Positions 45,325 to 54,774 of a stretch of 64,000 nt of DNA are shown in pieces. The DNA lies in NCBI RefSeq assembly GCF_018847975.1, contig NZ_CP072597.1:2829001-2893000 (forward strand). The letters run 5' to 3'. How positions within the stretch are numbered: position 1 is the stretch's first letter; every line of letters begins with the position of its first letter. A program made the translations under genes and the position numbers. The stretch comes from Lysobacter sp. K5869. Lineage in GTDB: Bacteria; Pseudomonadota; Gammaproteobacteria; Xanthomonadales; Xanthomonadaceae. Below the pieces are notes generated by a model. It did not search any database. It was not told where the DNA came from and saw nothing but the letters and a program-made list of their open reading frames with translations.

Positions 45325-46173
45325 TCAGGGGCAGGCCGTCGGCCGCCCGTTGCCGGTCGGGTCGGCGCCGCAGGACGCCAGCGGCCGGCCGCCTTCGTTG
45401 AGCCCGACCAAGTCCAGGTAGTTGGTCGAGTGCTCCGGATCCACGGCTTTTTGCTGAAACTCGCTGTAGACCGTGGCCATGAACCGCCTCAGCGCCTCGG
45501 CATCGTAGCCGCGGGTGGCGATCAGGCCCTGGCACACCTGCGCATAGTTGCGTCCGCGCTGGCCCGGGTAGTCGGTCTTCCACTTGGCGATGATGTTGCG
45601 CACGATGGTGTCATACAGCGTTTCATCGCTCCGCTCGACGTAGATGTTGTACTGCGCGCCGACCAGCGAGGCCTTGCCGTTGCCGGTCAGCGCGCAGCCG
45701 ACCACGCCGCCGTCGAGGCGGGAAATGCCGTTGCAATACGCGGTATTGACCTTCTTGAGCAAGCTGTTGGGGCCGGCGCCGGAGCTGCACACCGCGAAGA
45801 ACACGCTGTGTGGCGTGGCCGGGCGGGCCGCGCGCAGGGCGATGGCGAATGCGTCGTGAGTCATCTTCGAAATGCTGTTGGAGGCGCCGTGGGCGGCGAC
45901 AAACAGCTGCGGGTAAGCCGGCAGCCCGCGTGCGTCGGCGCCTTCGATCGGCGCGACGCTGCCGTCGTCGCGCATCAGGAACGCGGCGGTCACGCCGTGA
46001 TTGGCGCGCGACCATTGGTAATCGAACACGGCCGCCGGGTCGTCGCACATGTCCGACATGACGATCATCGCCTGAGCGTCGGCGGCGCGCGGCGCGAGCG
46101 TGCCGAGGGCGAGGCAGGCGCTGGCCAGCAGGGACAGCAGGGGAAACGGACGCGAGTGCGATGCGACGGTCAT
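45325..46173 (-). CDS. secreted protein with clan-CD-like His/Cys motifs
   Basis: 282 aa. The signal peptide MTVASHSRPFPLLSLLASAC...AADAQA is probably cleaved near 35. Two hydrophobic-strand motifs follow: PQLFVAAHGASN (H95-G) and HSVFFAVCSSGAG (C129). A His-Gly after a hydrophobic strand and a Cys after a second strand ~34 residues later is the catalytic pattern of clan CD cysteine peptidases (caspase, gingipain, clostripain types). No other family feature is certain, so peptidase activity is a hypothesis. Several more cysteines suggest disulfides. The ATG at 46173 fits the signal; the frame starts at 46227. Confidence 0.75.
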   Translation of the reverse strand: MTVASHSRPFPLLSLLASACLALGTLAPRAADAQAMIVMSDMCDDPAAVFDYQWSRANHGVTAAFLMRDDGSVAPIEGADARGLPAYPQLFVAAHGASNSISKMTHDAFAIALRAARPATPHSVFFAVCSSGAGPNSLLKKVNTAYCNGISRLDGGVVGCALTGNGKASLVGAQYNIYVERSDETLYDTIVRNIIAKWKTDYPGQRGRNYAQVCQGLIATRGYDAEALRRFMATVYSEFQQKAVDPEHSTNYLDLVGLNEGGRPLASCGADPTGNGRPTACP

Positions 46174-46361
46174 GGCGAAGGCCTCGGCAGAAGGGGATGG
46201 GCGCGGAGCCGGGCGGCGCCCGCACACACCCCGTTCAACGTCGCCGCATCACGGCGGTGAAGCGGCTTTCATCCGCAGGCTCGGGCGCTGGCGGTTGCGC
46301 TGCCGATAAATTCGGGGCGATTCGCGCGCTCCGGCGAGTTCATGCCGACAAGCGCGCGCAA

Positions 46362-46390
46362 ACGAAAAACGCCGCGACAAGCGCGGCATT
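46362..46390 (-). terminator. terminator of suhB
   Basis: On the minus strand GCCGCG/CGCGGC forms a stem with a 5-nt loop, followed by TTTTTCG. It is about 40 bp past the suhB stop. Confidence 0.7.
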
Positions 46391-46429
46391 TTCGGCATGC
46401 TCGGCAATCGCGCCGGCCGGCGCGCCGGT

Positions 46430-47248
46430 TCAATCGAACGCGGCGGCGTAACCGGTGTTGACGATGCGCTGCTGCAGCGCCTCGGCCAGACGCAGGTTGC
46501 CGGCGACGATCTGGCGCGGCTGCAGGCCGCGGTTGTCCATCGGCCCGGTCGGGCGGCCCTTGAAGTCGGTGACCTTGCCGCCGGCCTCGCGCACCATCAG
46601 CACGCCGGCCGCGACGTCCCACGGTTTCAGGCCGGCTTCGAAGTAGGCGTCGGCGCGGCCGCAGGCGACATAGGCCAAATCCAGCGCGGCCGAACCGGTG
46701 CGGCGCACGTCCTCGGCGTCGACCAGCAGATTGTCCAGGCACTTGAGGTGGGCGCTGGCGCGCGCGCGTTCGCGCGGCGGGAAGCCGGTGATCAGCATGG
46801 CGCCGCCCATCTCCTTGCGGTCGGCGATGCGCACGCGCTTTTCGTTGAGCTGCATGCCGCTGCCGCGGCTGGCGGTGAACAGGTCGTTGCGCAGCGGATC
46901 GAAGATCACGCCGTGGGTCGGTTCGCCGTTTTCGCACAGCGCGATCGACACGCAGAAATGCGGGATGCCGTGCAGGTAGTTGCTGGTGCCGTCGAGCGGG
47001 TCGATGACCCAGGTGTTGCGCGACTGGCCGAGCGGGCCGTGTTCTTCGCCGAGGATGGCGTAGTCGGGCGTGGCGCGGCGGAATTCTTTGATGATTTCGG
47101 CTTCGGCCAGGCGATCGACTTCGCTGGCGTAGTCCATGCGGTCCTTCTCCACCACGTTGAGCGCGTCCAGGCGGTGCATGTGGCGCAACAGGATGTTGCC
47201 GGCGGCGCGGGCGGCCTTGACCATGAGGGTGACGGCGGGTTTCTGCAT
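46430..47248 (-). CDS. suhB: inositol-1-monophosphatase SuhB
   Basis: 272 aa Mg2+-dependent phosphatase of the inositol monophosphatase family, which in E. coli also works in rRNA transcription antitermination. Metal motifs are LGEEHG (Glu), [20 protein letters not shown] and [17 protein letters not shown], all intact. The ATG at 47248 matches the family start [20 protein letters not shown]. It is divergent from trmJ across 96 bp, the same arrangement as in E. coli and xanthomonads. Confidence 0.96.
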   Translation of the reverse strand: MQKPAVTLMVKAARAAGNILLRHMHRLDALNVVEKDRMDYASEVDRLAEAEIIKEFRRATPDYAILGEEHGPLGQSRNTWVIDPLDGTSNYLHGIPHFCVSIALCENGEPTHGVIFDPLRNDLFTASRGSGMQLNEKRVRIADRKEMGGAMLITGFPPRERARASAHLKCLDNLLVDAEDVRRTGSAALDLAYVACGRADAYFEAGLKPWDVAAGVLMVREAGGKVTDFKGRPTGPMDNRGLQPRQIVAGNLRLAEALQQRIVNTGYAAAFD

Positions 47249-47344
47249 GGCTTTACGGCCTCGAACGGATGAGGTGGGGACGGCTGACGGGGGGAAAGAA
47301 CGGACCGGCGCCTGTGGCCGGGGCGGGGAGTTTACCATTTGCGC

Positions 47345-48193
47345 ATGAACCACGATCCCCGCGAATCCGACGAAGGCGCCCAGGCGCCTCAAAACGCCAA
47401 CTCACTTGAGGCAGCGTCCACCCCCCTTGCCGAGCCGGCCGACCCGGCGGCGGCCCGCATCCGCATCGTCCTGGTCGGCACCCAGCACCCCGGCAACATC
47501 GGCTCGGCGGCGCGGGCGATGAAGACCATGGGCCTGTCGCGGCTGATCCTGGCCGCGCCGGAAAAGGCCCCGGACCGCGACAGTTACGCCCTGGCCGCCG
47601 GCGCCGACGACGTGCTGGCGGCCGCCGCGATCGTTCCCGATCTCGCCGCGGCGGTGGCCGATTGCCACTTCGTGTTGGGTTGCACCGCGCGCAGTCGGCG
47701 CATCGCCCTGGAGCAGTTCGACCCGCGTCGGGCCGCCGCGCTGTGCGACGCGCGCGCCCGCGCCGGCGGCGAGGTGGCGCTGGTGTTCGGGCGCGAGCGC
47801 ACCGGCCTGGAGAACGAAGAACTGCAGCTGTGCCACGCGGCCGTGCACATCCCGGCCAATCCGGCGTACAGCTCGCTGAACCTGGCCGCCGCCGTGCAGG
47901 TGCTGAGCTACGAACTGCGCATGGCCGCGCTGGCCGCGGCCGGCGGCGAGGGCGAGGCGGGCGAACGGCGCGAGCCGCCGGCCAGCCACGCCCAGATGGA
48001 AGGTTTCTTCGGCCAACTCGGGCAAGCGCTGGACGCGATCGACTTCCACAAGGGCCGGGTGCCCGAGGCGGCGATGCACAAGCTGCGCCGCTTGTTCCTG
48101 CGCGCCGAGCTGGACGAGCGCGAGGTGCGCCTGTTGCGCGGCGTGCTGGCCGATGTGGAGCGCACCGCGATGCTGGCCGGATTCCGCCGCTGA
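47345..48193 (+). CDS. trmJ: tRNA (cytidine/uridine-2'-O-)-methyltransferase TrmJ
   Basis: 282 aa SPOUT-class enzyme modifying position 32 of tRNAs. It begins after a ~35-residue variable leader with [20 protein letters not shown]. Knot motifs are [19 protein letters not shown] and [19 protein letters not shown], all canonical. The C-terminal helical region (~190-282) is typical of TrmJ. The ATG at 47345 is preferred to the TTG two codons earlier. It is divergent from suhB. Confidence 0.96.
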   Translation: MNHDPRESDEGAQAPQNANSLEAASTPLAEPADPAAARIRIVLVGTQHPGNIGSAARAMKTMGLSRLILAAPEKAPDRDSYALAAGADDVLAAAAIVPDLAAAVADCHFVLGCTARSRRIALEQFDPRRAAALCDARARAGGEVALVFGRERTGLENEELQLCHAAVHIPANPAYSSLNLAAAVQVLSYELRMAALAAAGGEGEAGERREPPASHAQMEGFFGQLGQALDAIDFHKGRVPEAAMHKLRRLFLRAELDEREVRLLRGVLADVERTAMLAGFRR

Positions 48194-48480
48194 GGTCCGC
48201 CGGCGCGGCGTCCGTGGGCTTGGCTGCGGCGGTATTGGCGGCCGGCGCGCTTGGGCGAACGGATCGTCGGCGCGTTCGTCTTCGGCGCCGCCGCGAAGCG
48301 GGCCGCGCACGGGTGCGACGCGCCGCGTCCGCCGCCGCTGCGCCGCCGGCCGGCCACCGGCGCCGCGACCGCGCCGGCCCGCGCGTCCCAGCGTTGCGTC
48401 CGCGCGCCAGCCCCGAGGTATCGGCGCGGACGCGGTTTCGATTACGCTGCCGCTGCGGTTGGCCGATCCGCTCGGCGAGG

Positions 48481-49458
48481 ATGAAGCGATTGATCGCTGC
48501 TAGGGCTTGGCGTTGGGGGTGGTTGTTCGGGCTGGCCCTGATCGGGGTCTTGGGCCCGGCCGTGGCGGCGCCCGCGCCGCACGAACGCGCCAGCCATTCC
48601 CACAGCGAGGACCCCGACGCCCACGTGCTGGTGCTCGGGCGGATCAGCGACGATCCCAAGGCCCATTACGAACAGCTCAAGCCGCTGCTGGACTACGTGG
48701 TCCCGCGCATGGCGAACGTCGGCATCCGCGAGGGCCGCATCCTGATGGCCAAGGACGTGCAGCAGATGGGCAGCTACCTGCGCCGCGGCCGGGTCGATTG
48801 GGTCAGCGAGACCGCCGGCACCGCGATGCTGCTGCACCAGCGCGCCGGCGCGCGGCCGCTGCTGCTGACCGAGCGCGACGGCGTCAGCCACTACCACAGC
48901 GTGTTCTTCGCCCGCCGCGACAGCGGGCTGCGCTCGCTCGACGACCTCAGCGGCCACAACGTCGCCTTCCAGCGCCCGTCCTCGACCAGCGCCTACTTCG
49001 TGCCCGCCGCGACCTTGCTCGAACGCGGCCTGCGCCTGGAAATCCTGTTGTCGCCGACCGACCGCATCAACCGCGGCGCGGTCGGTTATCTGTTCGCGCG
49101 CTCGGAGCTCAACATCGCCACCTGGGTGCACAAGCGATTGGTCGACGCCGGCGTCACCAGCAATCTGGATTGGGACAACCCGCGCCGCGTGCCCGAGGCG
49201 TTCCGCCGCGACTTCGTCCAGATCGGCCGCAGCGCCGACTACCCGCGCGCGCTGGAGCTGGTGCGCGGCGACATGGACGCGAAGGTCGCCGCGCGCCTGC
49301 GCGAGGTGCTGCTGGACGCGGCCGAAGATCCCGACGCCGGCGAGGCGCTGCTGCGCTTCTTCAAGACCACCCGCTTCATGCCGGTGGACCCGGCCTCGCA
49401 ACGCGCGCTCGACCACATCGGCGAAGGCGTGGCGCGGGTGCGCGCGGACGTCGAATGA
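48481..49458 (+). CDS. PhnD-like periplasmic substrate-binding protein
   Basis: 325 aa. The signal peptide MKRLIAARAWRWGWLFGLAL is cleaved near AVAAPAP. The mature protein has the PhnD/PBP2 pattern: VLVLGRISDDPKAHYEQLKP, VDWVSETAGTAMLLHQRAGA, HYHSVFFARRDSGLRSLDDL and VAFQRPSSTSAYFVPAATLL (the SSTS ligand loop). Classical PhnD proteins feed phosphonate ABC transporters, but no permease or ATPase genes are nearby. Instead a membrane GGDEF-EAL gene starts 10 bp after this stop, so it is more likely a ligand sensor for that protein. Confidence 0.9.
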   Translation: MKRLIAARAWRWGWLFGLALIGVLGPAVAAPAPHERASHSHSEDPDAHVLVLGRISDDPKAHYEQLKPLLDYVVPRMANVGIREGRILMAKDVQQMGSYLRRGRVDWVSETAGTAMLLHQRAGARPLLLTERDGVSHYHSVFFARRDSGLRSLDDLSGHNVAFQRPSSTSAYFVPAATLLERGLRLEILLSPTDRINRGAVGYLFARSELNIATWVHKRLVDAGVTSNLDWDNPRRVPEAFRRDFVQIGRSADYPRALELVRGDMDAKVAARLREVLLDAAEDPDAGEALLRFFKTTRFMPVDPASQRALDHIGEGVARVRADVE

Positions 49459-49468
49459 AGAGGCCTCG

Positions 49469-51607
49469 ATGAAGTCGCCGCGCGGGTTGCAGGCCAAGTT
49501 CCTGGCGATCATGGGCCTGGCCTTGGCCGTGGTGGCGGTGTTGATCCTGTTGCTGCTGCACCGGCAGGAGCGGATCCAGAGCGAAGTGGTCGGCGTCAGC
49601 CGCGACGCCATGCGCGACAGCTTCGTCGCCAGCCTGCGCCGCCACGGCGAGGGCGAGGTCGCGCAACTCGCCGGTTCGCTGACCAACCCGCTGTACTACT
49701 TCGACCTCGACGCGGTCGGCGAACTCAGCCGCGCGGCGATGACCAACCCGGGCGTGCGCTACGTCGTGGTCTACGACAACGACGGCAACGTCGTCCACGA
49801 CGGCAGCGAGGAGATCCCGAGCTACGGCAAGCGCATGGACGATCCGCTCGCGGCCAAGATCGTCGCCGCGCCGGCGCTGCTGGGGCAGTGGGGCGAGAAC
49901 ACCTTCGACGTGTCCGCGCCGATCAAGATCGGCCAGCAGCGCTTGGGCGGCGTGCGCGTGGGTTACGACCTCAAGGCCATGCGCGCGTATCAGGACAGCG
50001 CGCTGCAGGAACTGCGCCGGCGCCTGGACGCGCTCGGCCGCTTGCAATTGCTGTGGGTGGGCTTGCTGAGCCTGGGCCTGCTGGCGCTGGGCGCGGCGAT
50101 GCTGTGGCTGATCCAGCGCTGGCTGGTCAAGCCGATCCGCGATCTGGCCGAGGCCGCGCACGCGATCGAGGACGGCCGCTTCGGCCAGTTCGACGATTCC
50201 GACGCGGCCCGTCACAACGACGAAGTCGGCGACCTGATGCGTGCCTTCAGCCGCATGAGCCAGTCGCTGGCGCGCCACGACCGCGACATCCGCCGCATGG
50301 CCTACACCGATTCGCTGACCGGGCTGGCCAACCGGCTGGCGTTCCGCGAAGCCTTGGACGAGCGCCTGCAGCAGTTCGGCGGCGGCCGCGGGCAGTTGGC
50401 GCTGCTGTTCGCCGACATCGACGATTTCAAGCGGGTCAACGACACCCTCGGCCACGACGCCGGCGACGAGGTGCTGCTGCAGTGCGCGCAGCGCATCGCC
50501 CACACCGTCGAGCGGGTCGGCGGGCAGCGCGCGCTACTGGCGCGGTTCGGCGGCGACGAGTTCGTGATTCTGGTCGAAGGCGGGCATCACCGCCCGGGCG
50601 AGGCGCGCCATCTGGCGACCCATCTGGCCGAAGTGCTGGTGACCGAACTCGGCCAGCCGATCGCCGTGCACGAGCGGCAGGTGTTCCTCGGCACCTCCAT
50701 CGGCGTCACCTTGTATCCCGAGGACGCCAACGGCGCGACGTCGCTGATGAAGAATGGCGACATCGCCATGTATCAGGCGAAAGTCGCCGGCAAGAATTGC
50801 TATCGCTTCTACAGCCGGGCGATGGATCAGGCGGTGGAGCGGCGCGTGCATCTGGAACACGCGTTGCGCGGCGCCTGGGATCGCGGCGAGTTGAGTCTGG
50901 TCTATCAGCCGGTGTTCCGTTTGGGCGACGGCGCGATGGTCGGCGCCGAGGCGCTGCTGCGCTGGAAGCACCCCGAGCAAGGGCTGATCGCGCCGTCGGT
51001 GTTCATCGACGTGGCCGAGCAGAGCGGGTTGATCGAAACCCTCGGCCCGCAAGTGCTGCGCGCCGCTTGCGAAGACGCGGTGGTGTGGCAGCGCGCGCGC
51101 GCCGGCGGCGAGCCGCTGTTCGTGTCGGTCAACGTCTCGCCGCGGCAGTTGCGCAACGGCGATCTGCCCAACGTGGTCGCCGCTTGCCTGCAGGAAACCC
51201 GGCTGCCGCCGTGGCTGCTGCATCTGGAACTGACCGAGACCGCGGTGATCGGCGACGAAGTCCACGCCAGCGCCTTGCTGTCGCGGCTGCGCGCGAGCGG
51301 GGTGAAAGTCTGGCTGGACGATTTCGGCACCGGCTTCTCCGGCCTGAGCCATCTGCGCCGGGTGCCGGTGGACGGCGTCAAGATCGACCGCAGCTTCGTC
51401 GCCGACGTGCTGCGCGACCCCGACGATCTGGCCCTGACTACGGCGATCATCGCCATGGCCCATTCGCTGGGCGTGACCGTGGTGGCCGAGGGCGTGGAGA
51501 AGGAAGGCCAGTACGCGGTGCTGCGCGAGCGCGGCTGTGATCTGGCGCAGGGCTATTGGCTCGGGCATCCGGTGCCGGCGGGGGAGTTTTTGGCGTTGTT
51601 GGCTTGA
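49469..51607 (+). CDS. membrane GGDEF-EAL c-di-GMP protein with HAMP
   Basis: 712 aa. Helix 1 (FLAIMGLALAVVAVLILLLL, ~11-30), a periplasmic sensor of ~160 aa, helix 2 (LLWVGLLSLGLLALGAAMLW), HAMP (IRDLAEAAHAIEDGRFGQFD), then GGDEF with an intact ARFGGDEFVIL and EAL with an intact GAEALLRWKHPE. DDFGTGFSGLSHLRRVPVDG, KIDRSFV and AEGVEKEGQ are intact too, so phosphodiesterase activity is expected. No RxxD I-site precedes GGDEF. It can make and break the second messenger in principle. It is next to the PhnD-like gene (10 bp gap). Hairpin H5 follows its stop. Confidence 0.96.
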   Translation: MKSPRGLQAKFLAIMGLALAVVAVLILLLLHRQERIQSEVVGVSRDAMRDSFVASLRRHGEGEVAQLAGSLTNPLYYFDLDAVGELSRAAMTNPGVRYVVVYDNDGNVVHDGSEEIPSYGKRMDDPLAAKIVAAPALLGQWGENTFDVSAPIKIGQQRLGGVRVGYDLKAMRAYQDSALQELRRRLDALGRLQLLWVGLLSLGLLALGAAMLWLIQRWLVKPIRDLAEAAHAIEDGRFGQFDDSDAARHNDEVGDLMRAFSRMSQSLARHDRDIRRMAYTDSLTGLANRLAFREALDERLQQFGGGRGQLALLFADIDDFKRVNDTLGHDAGDEVLLQCAQRIAHTVERVGGQRALLARFGGDEFVILVEGGHHRPGEARHLATHLAEVLVTELGQPIAVHERQVFLGTSIGVTLYPEDANGATSLMKNGDIAMYQAKVAGKNCYRFYSRAMDQAVERRVHLEHALRGAWDRGELSLVYQPVFRLGDGAMVGAEALLRWKHPEQGLIAPSVFIDVAEQSGLIETLGPQVLRAACEDAVVWQRARAGGEPLFVSVNVSPRQLRNGDLPNVVAACLQETRLPPWLLHLELTETAVIGDEVHASALLSRLRASGVKVWLDDFGTGFSGLSHLRRVPVDGVKIDRSFVADVLRDPDDLALTTAIIAMAHSLGVTVVAEGVEKEGQYAVLRERGCDLAQGYWLGHPVPAGEFLALLA

Positions 51608-51611
51608 AGCC

Positions 51612-51687
51612 AGGAGATAGCGGATAGGAGTTAGGAGATAGCAAAAGCGGCTCTTCGCTATCTCCTAACTCCTATCCGCTATCTCCT
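51612..51687. repeat. perfect 31-bp inverted repeat H5 at convergent gene ends
   Basis: The left arm (51612-51642), beginning AGGAGATAGCGGATAGGAG, is perfectly complementary to the right arm (51657-51687); the loop is 14 nt. It begins 5 bp after the GGDEF-EAL stop, and its right end supplies part of the exoD stop codon (CTA at 51686-51688). The arms are made of GGAGATAG/GGAGTTAG units, the same units as hairpin H4. It probably terminates both convergent genes. Confidence 0.95.
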
Positions 51688-52378
51688 AGCCTAGCTTCGC
51701 TTGCGCCATCGCCACCCACTCCGCCACCGCCTGCACCAAGCTGCCCGACAGAATCCCGAACACCACCACCGCCGCGGCGCCCGCGGCCCAGGCGATCAGC
51801 ATCAGCTTGCCGTCGCGTTCCAGCAGGGCGAAGGCGAACAACAGCAGCAGCGCGCCGAACAGGAAGTTGGTGAAGGGGATCGGCAGCGACAGCAGGACGC
51901 CGACCAGGACCACGAGCAAACCGGTCAGCGCGCTGGCGGCGCGGTGATCGAGCAAGGCCGGCAGGCGCGGGCTGACGAAGCGTTCCAGCCGGGTCAGCCA
52001 CGGCGCCAGCAGATTGCGGAACTTGCCCAGCGCGCTGCGGTGCGGGCCGCGCTTGGCGATGAAGCCCGGCAGCCACGGCCGGCGCAGGCCGATCAGCAGT
52101 TGCAGGCCGACCAGGATCACCAGCGGCCCGCTGATCGCGCCGCCGACGCCCGGAATCGGAATGAAGGCGGGCAGGGTGGAGACGAACAGCAACATGCCGA
52201 ACGAGCGGTTGCCCAGGCCGTTGAATACGTCGCCGAAGCGCACCGCCTCGTTCGGGTCGCCGGCGACGATGGCGTCGAGCAGGGCGCGGGTGCCGGCCTC
52301 GTGCGCGTCGCGCGCGTGGGAACGGCGGTCGCCGTCCCCACGCGGCGCGTCGCCGCGATCAGCCGCTGGTGGCGTCAT
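51686..52378 (-). CDS. exoD: ExoD-family exopolysaccharide synthesis protein
   Basis: 230 aa integral membrane protein of the ExoD family (exopolysaccharide-related in rhizobia; function poorly known). The family motif region is FGMLLFVSTLPAFIPIPGVG. Four or more helices include SALTGLLVVLVGVLLSLPIP and FLFGALLLLFAFALL. The N-terminal 35 residues are charged and variable. It overlaps the upstream CorC-like gene by 20 bp, so translation is coupled. Its stop codon lies inside hairpin H5. Confidence 0.9.
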   Translation of the reverse strand: MTPPAADRGDAPRGDGDRRSHARDAHEAGTRALLDAIVAGDPNEAVRFGDVFNGLGNRSFGMLLFVSTLPAFIPIPGVGGAISGPLVILVGLQLLIGLRRPWLPGFIAKRGPHRSALGKFRNLLAPWLTRLERFVSPRLPALLDHRAASALTGLLVVLVGVLLSLPIPFTNFLFGALLLLFAFALLERDGKLMLIAWAAGAAAVVVFGILSGSLVQAVAEWVAMAQAKLG

Positions 52379-53693
52379 CTTCGCCGGACTCCGCGGGCTT
52401 GGCCTGTTGCGGTTGCAGCAGCAGCTTGTCGATGCGCGGGCCGTCCAGATCGATCACCTCGATCCGCCAGCCCGGCCAGGAGAAATGCTCGCCCACGTGC
52501 GGGATGCGGCCGAAGTGGGCGATGACCATGCCCGCGGCGGTGTGGAAGTCGTGTTCGTCTTCGTTCGGCAAGCGGCCGCCGCCGACGGTTTCGCGCAGTT
52601 CTTCCAGCGGCAGCGCGCCGTCGACCAGATAGCTGCCGTCCTCGCGCTGCACCACCGGGCCGGGCTGGTCGTCGGATTCGGCGTTCTGCACGCGGCCGAT
52701 CACCGCGCCCATCAGGTCGTTGACCGTGATCAGGCCGGTGACGTCGCCGTATTCGTCCACCACCAGCGCCAGCGACTGCTGTTCCTCGCGGAAGATCTCC
52801 AGCAGCTTCAGCGCGTGGGTGGATTCGGACACGAACAGCGCGTCCTTGAGCTGGCCGAACAGATCCGGCACGCGGCCCTGGACCAGATCGGCCAGCAGCG
52901 CCTTGGCCTCGAGCACGCCGAGCACGTCCTGATCGCTGCCGCGGTAGACCGGGAAGCGCGAGAACGGCGATTCGCGCATCGTCGCCAGGTTCTCGTCCAG
53001 CGAGGCGGACGCGTCGAGCCAGGCGATGCGGGTGCGCGGCGTCATCAGGCTGTCGGCGGTGCGGTCGCCCAGGCTCAGCACCCGGTTGACCATCTTGCGC
53101 TCGTCGGCGTCGATCACGCCCTGCTCGTGGCTTTCGCTGACCAGCAGGCGGATTTCCTCTTCGCTGATCTCGCTGCGCGCGTCGTCCTTGATGCCGAGCA
53201 GGCGCAGCACGAAGCGGTTGATCGTGCCCAGCACCCACACCGCCGGCTTGGCCGCGCGGGCCAGGCCGTTGAGCACGATCGCCACGTTGCTGGCGATGCG
53301 TTCGGGATTGGTCAGGGCCAGGCGCTTGGGCACCAGTTCGCCGAAGATCACCTGGGCCGAGGCGATCAGCACCACCGCGGTGCCGATGCCCAGGGTGTGG
53401 GCGTAGCGGGTGGCGTCGCCGGGCAGCAGGAAGTCGAACCAGCCGGCGATGATCAGGCCGATCGACTCGCCGCCGAACAGGCCGGTGAGGATGCCGATCA
53501 GGGTGATGCCGATCTGCACGGTCGACAGCAGGTTGTCGGGCTGCTCGGCCAGCGCCAGCGCGGTGCGCGCGCCCTTGCTGGTCTCGGCCATTTGCTTGAG
53601 GCGCAGCTTGCGCGAGGTCATCAGCGCCATCTCCGACATCGCGAAGAAGGCGTTGACGACGATCAGAGCCACGACGATCAGAAGTTCCAGCAT
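52359..53693 (-). CDS. HlyC/CorC family transporter (CNNM/DUF21 with CBS pair)
   Basis: 444 aa. The N-terminal DUF21/CNNM membrane domain (MLELLIVVALIVVNAFFAMS; SAQVIFGELVPKRLAL) is followed by a linker with SEEEIRLLVSESHEQGVID. A CBS pair covers ~205-330 (MTPRTRIAWLDASASLDENL; LALVVDEYGDVTGLITVND), and a C-terminal CorC_HlyC domain is at ~345-430. Members are implicated in Mg2+/Co2+ efflux or, as named, haemolysin-like export. It is the first gene of a pair with exoD (20-bp overlap). Confidence 0.93.
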   Translation of the reverse strand: MLELLIVVALIVVNAFFAMSEMALMTSRKLRLKQMAETSKGARTALALAEQPDNLLSTVQIGITLIGILTGLFGGESIGLIIAGWFDFLLPGDATRYAHTLGIGTAVVLIASAQVIFGELVPKRLALTNPERIASNVAIVLNGLARAAKPAVWVLGTINRFVLRLLGIKDDARSEISEEEIRLLVSESHEQGVIDADERKMVNRVLSLGDRTADSLMTPRTRIAWLDASASLDENLATMRESPFSRFPVYRGSDQDVLGVLEAKALLADLVQGRVPDLFGQLKDALFVSESTHALKLLEIFREEQQSLALVVDEYGDVTGLITVNDLMGAVIGRVQNAESDDQPGPVVQREDGSYLVDGALPLEELRETVGGGRLPNEDEHDFHTAAGMVIAHFGRIPHVGEHFSWPGWRIEVIDLDGPRIDKLLLQPQQAKPAESGEDDATSG

Positions 53694-54137
53694 CGGCAGT
53701 GCCTCCTGTGGCCGGCGGACCGCGGCGCGGTCGATTCACGGAAAGGGGCGGTGCGGTGCGGGATGGCCGGCAGTGCGCGGCCGGGCGGCGGTTTTGGGTC
53801 GTCGTCCATGGTGTGGTGCGGGGAAAGGAAGGGTCGCCGCGGCCGGCGCCTGGGGCGCGGGACGGGGCGGGGCCGATCTTAGCAGGCCCGCGCGGCGCCC
53901 CTTCGTGAAAAGCCGGCCGGCGCGCGGAACCGCCAACTCGGTGCGGGTCCATACCGACTTGGGGGCGGGCGGATGGCGCGTCAAGGTGGGCGGGCCGTCG
54001 TCAAACCGTCATAATCGCGCCCGCACGCCCCGTTCCGGCTTTCCGGCGCGGCCGCGCGCGGCGCCGGCCCGGCCGGTCGCCGACCCCTTTCGAAACCCGC
54101 CGGACGGCAGCGCCGCGTCGGCCCAGAGGCTCCCCGC
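53694..54137. other. divergent intergenic region between corC-like and phoU-like genes
   Basis: 444 bp, GC-rich, no gene recognised. A CATAAT box (54010-54015) could be a -10 for the phosphate genes, without a -35. I see no PhoB box with confidence. Confidence 0.4.
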
Positions 54138-54764
54138 ATGTTCTCCCTGCAGACGATTTTCGGCCAAGGCAACCAGTTCTACACCCTGCTGGAGGAGGCG
54201 GCCGTCGCCGCCCACGACGCCACCCGGGCGCTGCACGAGATGCTCAAGGCCTCCGACCGCCAGCCCGCGCTGGACGCGTTCAAGCTCGCCCGCCAGCGCG
54301 AGCGCGAGACCTCCGACAAGATCAGCCAGGAGCTGGTCGACAGCTTCATCACCCCGATCGAGCGCGAGGACATCGAAGCGCTGTCGACCGCGCTGTACAA
54401 GATTCCCAAGCAGGTCGAGAAGTTCGCCGACCGCTACTCGCTGGCGACCCGCCACCTGGAACACATCGACTTCGCCCCGCGCGCGGCGATGCTGGAACAG
54501 GCCGCCGGCGTGGTGGTGAAGATGGTCCACCAACTGCGCCACCTGAAGCTGGAGCCGATGAAGGCGCTCAACGACCAGCTGCGCGCGCTGGAGAACGAAG
54601 CCGACCGGCTGATGCTGGAGCTGTACCGCGACATCTACTCCGGCCAGCTCGACAACCTGCAGATGTTCTTGCTGAAGGAGTTCTTCGAGATCCTGGAAAA
54701 GGCCATCGACCGCTGCCGCGAGGCCGGCGTGGTCGCCTATCAGATCGTCCTGAAAAACTCCTGA
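54138..54764 (+). CDS. DUF47 family (PhoU-like) phosphate transport regulator
   Basis: 208 aa, all-helical. It matches TIGR00153/DUF47: MFSLQTIFGQGNQFYTLLEE at the start, REDIEALSTALYKIPKQVEK in the middle and CREAGVVAYQIVLKNS at the end. Such PhoU-like proteins pair with PiT transporters and are thought to modulate them. The Pit gene starts 10 bp downstream, a very common pairing. Confidence 0.95.
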   Translation: MFSLQTIFGQGNQFYTLLEEAAVAAHDATRALHEMLKASDRQPALDAFKLARQRERETSDKISQELVDSFITPIEREDIEALSTALYKIPKQVEKFADRYSLATRHLEHIDFAPRAAMLEQAAGVVVKMVHQLRHLKLEPMKALNDQLRALENEADRLMLELYRDIYSGQLDNLQMFLLKEFFEILEKAIDRCREAGVVAYQIVLKNS

Positions 54765-54774
54765 GGCGCGCGCG

